Assembly (NCBI RefSeq): GCF_004210375.1
Contig: NC_134837.1
Coordinates: 15,011,798 to 15,075,797 of the forward strand
DNA from: Tachypleus tridentatus
Taxonomy: Eukaryota; Arthropoda; Merostomata; Xiphosura; Limulidae
Direction of reading: 5' to 3'
DNA length: 64,000 nt
Part shown: positions 27,501-39,500 of the stretch, piece by piece
How positions within the stretch are numbered: position 1 is the stretch's first letter
Layout of the letters: each line of letters opens with the position of its first letter
Notes under the pieces: model-generated
The model's database searches: none
What the model saw: the letters and a program-made list of their open reading frames with translations, nothing else
What the model was told of the DNA's origin: nothing
Position numbers and translations under genes: made by a program

Positions 27501-30500
27501 ACAGGACCATAGTCCACGTATGGAACAGGCAAAGCAGTGGTAGTGCCAGAGCAGACTGCTTTAGCTGCTGTGTCTGTGAGCCTGTTCCCAATAATACCAA
27601 CATGGCCTGGCATCCAGAAAAACTGGATAGAAGTAGATGTTAAAAAGAAATGGACCAATCAGTTTCGAATATCGGCGAGAACAGGGTGTGAACTAGCGTC
27701 AAGCAATTACAGGGTCAATAAAGAACTAAGCAAGTCATAAATAGTACAATTTCAGTACTGCTTAGCTTCTATGTGATCCAGGGCAAGAGAAATGGTGTAT
27801 AGTTCAGCAGTGAACACAAACTGTAGAGGGAACAAAACAAATGGCTGCCTGTAACGAGAAGTCTTAATGTTAAAAACAAAAGAATGTGCAGGAAACTGGT
27901 ATTTCTTTCAAGGCTAGTCATGACTGGTGTGAGAATTAATGAAAAGAAAAGGTTTATTATTACAGCAAAGGACAACAATTAGTCAAAAATTGCTGTCAGG
28001 TTTTGAAGATGGAACACAAGATGGCATTCTTTGGGACAGCAGTGAATCAAGCAACAAAGATGCTTCAACTTCAGAATGTAATAACAAGTCAGAAGAAAGA
28101 GTAATATTTTGATTAAATAAAGTAGGAAGAAACATTATTGTAATGAAAACTTTAAATTTCATGTATATATTTTTTCTTCTAATTTCATTTTAAATACATT
28201 AAAATTTTTTTTGTTAATAAAATCTCAAAACATATTTACTCCTTTCTAATTATCATCCATTTTTTTCCTAAAAATTCCTTTTTTAAAAGTGGATACAGTA
28301 CTTCAAAGTTCAATATTGTGTATTAGAATAAAAATACATTAACTATAAATCATGTTTTCAAAAGAATATCATAACTGAACACGTGTAAACCAAAACCTTT
28401 TTATCATTTACATTTAAATGTTCAACAACTAATTTCAGTTAAACTGGGAGTTTAATGCTGTACTATCAAGTTATTAAATCACAATGGTGTAATCACATAC
28501 CTAAAGAAGCCTTACACATGTGTAAATTAAAATGCAAGTGTTTCATTACCAACTAAAAGGTTGAGTTTCTAAATTATGTAGCTGTTATGAGAGACTTCAA
28601 CCCATCTATCAACTGGTTGTAATTTTCTGTTCAAATTCTAAAACAACAGGGAATCCACAAAGAACCATAGCACTTGAAATTCTTTTAGGCAGGATTAGAG
28701 TAAAGTAATCTCTACCTTTTTAAAAAAACTCTTTATTACCTATATTTCTGTGTGCTAGCAATACTAAACACAGGATGTGCATATACCCGATTTGATTTTA
28801 GTACTCATTAGGATCTCTACCAATCTACTCTAATCCTGCTTAAAATAATTTCAGTTAAATTATCCTACAAGTTCTTTGGCATAGCCAAATAGATCAATGA
28901 TTTGGAATTTCTCATTTGCTATGAATACAAGTTTCTATTCTGGTTCCTTGGCTATCACCCTCATACAAAAAAAGTTTAAATATCTAGTTTTTTGTTACCA
29001 TTTTCCATCATGATGATAAAAATTATCATTTGATTTAAATATTAATTTACATTATATGCAAAGATAAAAAAGGTATGTATCAAATTTTTATTAAGTATCT
29101 CCCACCAACTGTCAGAAAGGAAATGTTATGTAATACAACACTACAGTGTAATAAATATCACAGAAAAGCCCTCAAACACAGTACTCTTTACACAGTCAGA
29201 GGTGTTGGATAAGTGATCTCTAACTTACAGCTACTAAGTTGAAATACGATACCCATAGAAGATGTGTATACTTTTAAAACCAGACACACCTTCATACCAA
29301 GGTGGCTAAGAACAGATGAAAACAGTGAAGTAACCACAGTTTTAAGTACTTCTTTGTACAATGTATCAGTTTCCTTAATATTTTTTCTTGTTCCTTGCAT
29401 CATAGTATTGCTAAAAACAAAATGTACACACATTCTAAAACTTGAAACCATAATGTAACAGTTACTACAGCTTCATAAACTAGTTTATAACTAATTTTAG
29501 TTTAATACATAGTTTATTAAGTGTCTTATCCACTTGCCACTACATTGTTGTTTCTTTGGTAACAGATTAATAGCATCCTGTGTAACTACATCCTGAATTA
29601 GGTACAAATTGCAGAGTAAAGGAATTTTACATGTTTCATACAAATATTGTGACAGTTATTAAAATGATTCATACTGCACTAAGGGAATCCTGGCATTTTA
29701 AAAATATAGTGAGTATATAAGTGGCAGCAAAAGTTAAAAGTAGCAATTATATTTTATATATTTGGATACAAGTGCTTGTGTACAAAATAACTAGTCAGGA
29801 AGAAAAGAGGAAACAATAAACCTAAGACTAAATCTATGAAAGATGATTTTTGAATTCTACATTCTACTCTGTGTAAACTCATGTGCTCTTTGTTTTCAGC
29901 TACTTTATTAAACTTCAACCCTTGTACTTCCTGTTAAATGTGAATTTTAATTTTACTTTAGCAAAGAATGGTACCTACTGCAAGATATGCCTTTAGGATA
30001 CACTAAAATCACTTTTGTGATTATAATATTACACCATTTCCACTGATCTTTGTACTTGTTAGTGTGTGTGTGCACGTGCGTGAGCTTGTCACAAGCCAAG
30101 AGGACTAGAGATTACAGACACAATCCTAACATGTGGCAATGTTACATCACAAGAACAGTCAGTCAGATGTGTCTTTAAAAAGCTGATACTATAAAAGGAA
30201 CATCAAGTACCTATTTTATTATTCAATTAACAATTAGAAATTCAAACCAAATAAATGACATTAAAGAGAGAAAACATGTTCTAGGCTGATTATGGAAACA
30301 GATTGGTCTCAAAGAGCATGTCATCATGTTTGTAGATTTGTATTCAAAATTTTATTCAAGTATTATTTTTACATGCATGTCACTATGTTTGTCACTTGAA
30401 ACTCTAGATTATATTTCCAATTTTATACCTCTGTTAGTTTCTTAAAGGTACATATTAACAAAAGGAGGATAAATACCACCTTTGTGTCATGTTGTACACA

Positions 30501-33500
30501 TCCTTTGGAGTTTGGCAAGAATACATTTTATGACACCCACAAAACGTTTATACTTTCTTACAAATTAAAAACTCAAATTTACAATACTTGCAAGCTAGAA
30601 TATAAAAATAAGAATGTCCCACCTTTTCTATTTGTACAGATATTTCAATATTTAGCAATTACACCACACTGGTTCTGCCACCATTTCATCATTTGAGAAG
30701 ACTTGTTTATCTACATCAACTTTTGATTCTCAATAACTTTATAACTAATTTATAGCTCTATAATTCTACATAACTCTGTCACTCTAAGTTATTTACAAGA
30801 CAAGCTCTTACCATTATAAAGTTTGAAGTATTATGGTAAAGGTAATTTACTGAAAAAAAAGATTGTTTTGGACCCAAGCAAAATTTAATTAGGAAGCTCA
30901 GTAAATTACAGTGGACTTTTGGGGTAGTGATACAGTAACTTTTATTATTTAATTTTTTTTTCATCTCCACAGGTGAATTAAAGAGTTAGCAAGTATGACC
31001 AATGAATGCAAACAAAGACTTTGTATCATAGAGATCTGTGTTTCACAAACATTTCTTTCTTTACTGTTTTATGTTTTTAAAAACATTACTGACATTTAAG
31101 TATTCATTTGAAAACAATATATCTACATAATGTAGTGTCATAACCATGTTACTGTGTTTTACAATATACTGGTCCACTAGATGTGTACCTTGTTTTCTTA
31201 CAGATGTTTTATAACATTATTGTACATTCAAACAACAAATCACTAATTTGTTTCTGAAGTAAAAAACAAGAAGACTAAACAAAAAATACTAAATCATATT
31301 TATATTACTGGCAAATACATAGTAACCAATCACTGTGTATTTATATCATTGGCAATTATACACAATTATTGGTTACAGCGTAATCGCGGTAATATAGGAA
31401 AGAGCATAATCATAAGCACTAAACACTTTTACAGCTACATTAACACTAAATCATGACCATCCAGGAGGTTAACATAGTAAGTTCATTGGATCAGAGCCAG
31501 CTCTGTAAAGAACCATATTGTAACTAGTTTCATTCACTTTCATACAAATACTTGAGAATTCTTGTTGCAAGCACTGTACTCTAAAGTTGATAAATTCTAC
31601 CACATTGTGTTCTCAGAGTTTGAAGACTTTGCAGGAAATGTCCAATTATTGACTTACTCGATCAGTCTGGACTTCCTACAAACTCGTGAACATTTCATAA
31701 TACCACAGACAATTGCTGTTGAAACTGTTAGTGTCAATAAGTTGATAAATCCAACTCCAGCATGCTTATCAAGCAGTGGATGTTCTGGGAGTTTCACCAC
31801 ATAAGCTTATTTAATGTTGATGTTATCAAACTAAGTAAGGATGGCACTTCACTACTTCATATTCAGCAGGTTTCTACTTCAACTGATAACAATACATTAA
31901 GCATAGAAAATAGGTGTGAAATGATTAGAATAAACTCGGGAATTTTACTTTGAAACTCAGTGATCCATAATGAAAAAGACAAGATTATTCATTTTGTTTT
32001 GTCTAGTTTCCAAGTCAGTAACTAACAATAAAACTACAAAAAATAAGTGTGAAAAGGCAAGAAGTGTAAACTAACCACAAGTAATTTGAAACTGTTATCA
32101 ATACTAATAACACTATACATTTTATTACACACTTTGTAAATAATTTCATTATACTTTGATAACTTCTCTTACAACCTGTAGAATCAAGTATAATGTTACA
32201 GCAGAAAGAATGACAGATAAAATATGAAACTTTGTTGAAAGGAGTGTTTGATATTTAATTATAATTTTGTTTTTCATGTTTCCTAAAAATGTGAAAATCA
32301 AAAGTTTAGAAATGATAACGAAAAAAATAATCTTCACAGGGTATACATGCTAGCTACTGGTACATTACACTACTTGATACTGTGGCAGGACCTGCAAGTC
32401 AACCATGTAATTTCTAATCTGTGTGTATTTCTATCCAGAAATCCTCTAGTTCAGAGGTTCAAACAAGAAACCAAAAAACCAACAACAAACAAATACACTG
32501 TTACAAGAATTAACCTATTTAAAATAAACATTTGTGGTTTCTTATTACAATTTGCAGTCATTTTAGAACAAAAGAAAAATTAATTTAGATTTATTTCCTA
32601 ATTTCTTTTGTTTGTGAGGTCAGTAAAATTGACAACATATAGGGGTAAAGACAAGAACAAATGAAAGTTTTACTGAAACATACATTTAAAGTGTATTCAG
32701 GTTTTAGAAATTATGTAAATTAAAGTTTTGTTTTTTTTTACATAAAGAAAAGTATCTTGAATCTTGACATGAAAATCACTTTGCACTCAAGACTAGCAAA
32801 AGAGATTCGTAAACAAATATTTTTTAGTATATTAAAAACATTTCTAAAATCTAAATTTTGTGCATGTGAAATATTTGTGATGTTTACTAAGTCTGCCAAA
32901 TTTTGTGAAGATGCACATTATACTAAATGTTAGTAAGTACTATCAAATCTGTAAAAACTTTAGTAAACATGTACAAAATAGTCATGTGGTCAATCACTGA
33001 CTGAGCCTGGGTGGAAAAAGTTAAAAATTACCTTTAAAAACTCATAACCCTCATTCTTTATTTTGTCTTTTGCAAGTTTCAAAAAACTTCAACCAGTAGG
33101 CACATTAACTTACATTGAAACTACTTCTAAACATCACAAGATGACACATCTAGCATTATGATACCAGTTACTGAATTTTAACCAAATAAAGTATGCTATT
33201 AGTTTAACTGTCTTATGAGTTTCATTACAGGGCAATTGTAACCTGAAAAGAATTTACTAAACTCAATTAATACACCAGAATAGCATAATAAACAGAATAG
33301 AGGTACATTAAGAAAATAAGATAACTAAGCAAAAAATTTTTTAGTAATTTTTATCACTACAACAGAATAAAACATTACATCTTTGTATGGCATTTTAAAA
33401 TATATAAAATGCCATTATAAAATTGGAATTTCACAAAACTATTTTTACAAATAATATCACACACTAAGATAATACTTACCCACAGCCTCTGAACTTTCCA

Positions 33501-36500
33501 CTTTCATCTTGAAACAGTTCTACATAATTTACTTCACCAACTGAAAGAAAGACAGCTGTGAGAACACACAAACATTTTACGTACTTATGTAAAGAGACAC
33601 ACAAGAGCTGGTTCATTAAATGTACATTAATTAATGTATCAACAGTCTCTGGTAGATGAGACCCATGAATTACAGGTCTTATAGAAGATTGAAGGCCTGG
33701 ATTAGAAATTTATTTCAAATCTTGTAGCCTCATACATAACATGACCAAAAATAGTCATTTACGTGGTTTTAGACTTATACCAGACCAACGTAATTCCGGA
33801 AGGCAAAGACTTATCTTTTTCCACTGTTGCAACTGTGACATAAATGGTGGAAACTTTGTGGAAAGCCCATGATTTGTTCTGGTCTTCAAGTTTTATTCCA
33901 AAGCATGTTAAATAAATTTATTTTGACAAATTCTTTTATGTTTTGACTTTGTTTCATTAGAACTAACATAACTGAACATGTTTGGGTTGTTAATATTATC
34001 ATTTATTGGAGCTATTCAAATAATCAAAATATTGCTAGTATGCTTGTTTTTAAGCATAAAGCTGCACAGTAAGCCACTGTGCTCTGTCCATACATCAAAG
34101 TTGTTTCCTGAGCCATGGTTATCAGGAAATGTTTTGTTTCTAGCAGTCTCATAAGAATAAACACTAGTAGAATGTAATCTATCAAATAAAACTCCAACAA
34201 TTATCCACTGGTTACAATCACAACACAGTACAATATCAGAGGTATTAAATATTAGCAAGACTTAGCTAATAATAGACAAGTACAACAACTTCTTTGCCTA
34301 AAGTGCCACAACAAAGTTTTCTTGCATCATTTGTTTATAATGTACTAAAATGCATAAATAATCACATTTTATCTTCAGTACTTTATTTAGTATTTTGAAA
34401 ATTTATTAATACAAACTAATGTGAGAGTCACTGCATTTATAAATCAAATGTTTATTGTATAATACAAACTTTCATTCTTGATGCCATAGGAGTCATATTT
34501 AAAGATTTACACTCACTCCACAAATACCACATCTTTGCATTTATATAGAAACATCAAGATGTTTAATGACTCTCAAAAACAAAAACTTCAACTTTGTTTT
34601 CATTGGAAAACAGAAATACCTGCATGAATTGTATTAAGTTGAATAATGTATATTTGAGTAATCAGTACTAACATCTTGAAAAATTCTAAATCATTTTTGA
34701 AACATGCTAACTGTAAATGGTTTTAAATATTGAGAACAAGTCAAAGGATTTTGCCAAACAGTAATTAACTTATTCCATTCCACAAAACAAGAAATAAGCA
34801 CACAATATTAAACTACCTGCTGTCATTATTGTGATCATGTTCTGTATTTGTGCTGTTTTGAGGATTACATATTGTAAAATATGAAACTAAATTTCATCAT
34901 ATTGAAGTTACTAGAATCTTTATCTCAAAGATTTTAAGGGTTAAATTCAACCTAGTAAAGCTATCAATTGCTTGTAAAATGTCTTCAAACCTCCAAACTT
35001 GCTACACTCATATTCCTATAGGAATGCTTTCTTTTATCAGTTATTCATGATTGCACCATGAAATAGCCATTCATTGGATTGTTTTTTTTTAAAACATATG
35101 TACTACAACAAAGAAGTAATTTACAAAGTACAAATTTAATCTTACATTAAAACACAAGTTTCCTTTGACAATTACACTCTGTGTAACACAAGACATAATC
35201 CAACCTTTGAACAAGTTAAAAACAATTCCTCAAAGCACTTTACCTTCTTTACGGAAAAGATCTTTAACTTCAGTCCACTTAGATTCATAGGGAATGTTTG
35301 CAACATACACACGATGATTATTTTGACCTCTTGAACTTCTGTTATCATAACGCCCACGACCACCTCTAGATCCATCCCTACTTCCTCTTTCCTTTTGTTC
35401 AACTGGAGATCTGGATCTGGATCTAAATAAATAATAAATCCACAATGTGAAAAAAGGTGACTATTTCCACTTTAAACTACCATTAAAGAAAATTATGCCT
35501 TTGTAACAAATTTATTATGCAATTTAGGAATGGGTCTTTGAAAACTAAAGAAACATTTGCATAAACGAGTTTAGCTTTTGGAATTTTTTAAGACTCAATT
35601 TAGACCAATATTTTAACTAAATTACACAACTCAGCTGGTGTACTTAGAAAACAAAAACCTTACTATAACCATTTTAATTCATTCCTTGACTGGCCATACC
35701 ATCTGCTGTGAACCAGTTTTTGCCTATTCAAGACTTCCCAGCACAGCATGGGTCAGCAAACCAAATACACTTATGCTTCTTAAAATGGTCATTTTACAAA
35801 ATTCATAATGTTTTTTAACCTTTTTTAATTCACTACATAGTATCATAAATTAATCAAAGTGTATCAATAACAAATAAAAACAGTTGGTCTACTCTATAAT
35901 ACTGAATAAATTAGGTATTATGTAAAAACAGTTGGTCTACTCTATAATACTGAATAAGTTAGGTATTATGACATTATTCACACACACATTACATTCCTAC
36001 AGTATGACAGAAAGGTTTTGTTTATGTAGCAGCATGAAGCAGACTTAACTTTTATGCACCTAAATGTGTTAAGTTTTGCACCACCAGTGCTACAATGTTA
36101 AGTTAGCTCTTACTGATCTTGTTGAACAAAAAAACTGTCAGAAAAGGTAAAACAATACATGTATAAATTAATGTATGAAATGGCTTTAAAATTTCTTAGG
36201 TACATTATGAAACATTTAGAGTAAAAATGTTTTTAACAATTTATTGTAATAATGTTATTGCTATATACCACTTATAATACATACAGTAAATTGCTTGTGA
36301 GGTTTACTGAATAAAATTAGATAGTTCACAGCATTATAAATTTAAACAATGTGGAAAGGAAAGATCTTTTCATGTTTTCTTAACATGAAATATCACATCA
36401 ATTCAAACTTTTGGTTCCAAATTTACACAAATATCACAAAAACAAGTTTCAGATACATCACCAATAATTTTTTCTATATTGCTATAAAACATGTAAACCA

Positions 36501-39500
36501 TATTAATAAGTACATCATAACCACACTGGAATGTCCGAGTTACATTACATGTTAACTCCATTGAAATGAAGGCCTCAAGCACAAATTTGTATTGAAAATA
36601 TTCTTAAAACAACTGTTAGAAATAAGTATTTTAGGCTAATAAACATCCAGCACCTTTAGCCAATTATAATCTATCTTAAGTGATCAATTATGTAGGTTAT
36701 ATCATTACGTGCTCTGTTTTGCACACAACTAAGTACACTAAACATCTTAAAGTGAGTGTTTGTTTTGAATTTTATCCAAAGGTACACAAGAGCTATCTGT
36801 ACTAGCTGTTCCTAATTTAAGCAGTGAAAGACTAGAGGGAAGGCAGCTAGTCATCATTACCCAGCACCAACTCTTGGGCTACTTTTTTACCAATAAACAG
36901 TGGAATTAGCCATAACATTATAATACCCCCACAACTGAAATGGTGAACATGTTTGGTTATATAAGGGTTACATACAGAAACAGTTTTAACCAAAATCTAC
37001 ACACAGAAAAAAAGTTTGTTTTCTCTGTAAGTAGACAATTTGTCATTCTGAATAATCGCACATATTCAGTAATAATTCAATCTTCATTGTAAAATAAGGT
37101 TACCACAGCATTCATAAATCTAACTTATCACTTTGCATAAAAGTAAACATGGACAAATAAAGACCAAAATACATGAATGCATATACACTAAAAATCCAGT
37201 CCAATATAAAATTTGGTAACAGTTTAGGGGAAGTTGTATTCAGTATTTTATTCTGGTAAAATGGACACAAACCTAACAGGAAAGATAAATATACCTTTGT
37301 TACTGAAGTATCTTTAGAAACAGGACCAAAAATACAGTTTGTTTTTTTCAATTTCACCCAAAGCTACACAAAGGTTATCTGCACCAGCTGTCCCTAATTG
37401 AGCAATAAAAGACAGCTTTGCTAGTCACCACTGACCACTGCCAACTCTTAGGCTACTCTTTTATCAATTGATATGATTGATCATCACATTATAATAACCC
37501 AAACTACTGAACTGACAAACATTTGGTGGGACACGGATTCAAATCCACAACCCTTAGGTTGCAAGTCAAATACTCTAATGACCTTGCTATGGCCTATAAA
37601 GCAAAATATTTAGATCTGAAATGTTAAAATTACAAATTAAAATCAATCATACATAAATTTATCACAAGTTCATAACACAGTCCTTCTGTTTTATTAACCT
37701 GCCACATGAGCCAGCCCATCATTTTTTAATACTGAGCTTAAGATAGTCAACAGGAGAGTTATTTGGGAAACTAGTGATTTAAGGCTATTTCAACAGACAT
37801 ATCAATGAATAAAACTTGACAACTTATAAAATAAATTGTCACTCTTCATCACAGAGGTGGCATTTTAATTTGAGAATCATTAAGAAAATCATATTTACAC
37901 AATATTGGAAGGAAGAATTTCTTATAGAATTCCATTCATTTCAAACAATAATATTGTGCCCACTGTTTTATGTCACTGCAGTAATTTGATGAATCTCCAA
38001 TTCAGCTGGTATGTAAAATCAATTGGGATATTTTCTAATACATTTTTCTCTCATCTAACCTGTATCAAAGGTTTGGCTTAATAAACTTAACCATCACATC
38101 TCGAACATTAAATATTATTCACTGCTGTATTACTTTACAAAATAACTTTTCCATGTTGGCTCTGATGAATATTTCACACTTTAATTTAATTAATAAAACA
38201 GAACTAAAGTGGACTATCAGACAGACCATGTGGTGTGATGGAGATGCATACTGAAATAAGCATTTGTTAAGTCTATTACTGTAAATGTGCAATAGTTTAC
38301 AACATGTAGAAGTAATTCTTAGAGATTTAAAAAAAGTCCAGACATAATTTTTGAAATTATTTAGCAAATACCACTAGTTCTATGATCACCTAAAATATAA
38401 CACATTAAACCATGAATACAATTACTAGCAACATCAACTCTATTAAGAGAATTACGAGTTTCAAATAAAAAAGAACTAATTTTCAAAAACTTAATGTTAC
38501 AAGATGAAATTGATTTGTTTTTTTATCCTAATCCACAATTTGCAAGAACATCTTTTGGAAACTGAAACACTGAACAGACTTGGGTTTGCCACATTCTTGC
38601 TGCATGCTCATTAACAGCAAATTCTTCCCTGCTAAGTCATACTTTTATTATTTAGCATGAACTGTCCTGGGATCAAGATAAGCCATGTCTAAAAATCTCA
38701 ATGCATTAGCCAATCAGCATTGATCTACTGATTGGTAATCAGGTGATGCCCTCCCACACTGTCATTGACATGAATTTCATGAGAAATTATATAACCATAA
38801 TACAGTAATAAAAAATTTCCCAGGTCAATGTCAAAAAAACACTTGTGTTGGCACCACTTTAAGATGGCCAGTGTGGTTACATATTTTTAAATCTGGTTTT
38901 AGATCAGTCACATCACTTTAAGGTGGCAAAATATCAGTATTTGAAAACATTTGTTCAGAGTAGTTTTGATGTTTGACTGACATTAAACAAGTTGCATTTT
39001 GATTTTGACTTGCTGGGGAAGTTTGACATTGTTTAGAATATTTTGTACACTAACCACAGGATTATATATAAATAGAAGTAAAGAAACCATAAAAAAAATA
39101 TATTAAGAGAGGGAGAGCAGTGCAATAAGCAAAATTTTGAACAGAAAGCAGTAAAATTTTACTACCACAAATGATGGTACGACAACAATTGATGAATTTA
39201 CATAAGGGAGGGTTTCTACAGATTTTAAATAGCCAAATTACACATCACAGTATATAATTAGATTGATACTGCAACTTAAATTATGTATTCCATGATTAAC
39301 AAAAAAAAATATTGTACCTGTAAAATGACATTTTACATCATGTAATTAACTTAAAGAATGCAAATATAATTGCATTATCTGGTGTCCTGAGGCATTACAT
39401 GAAATTCATAACAAGATAAAAATGTTATGCTAATAAAATACTTCAATTTAAATCTTATAAACAAACTCATATTAACAGAAGAAATTAAAACCATCCACAA

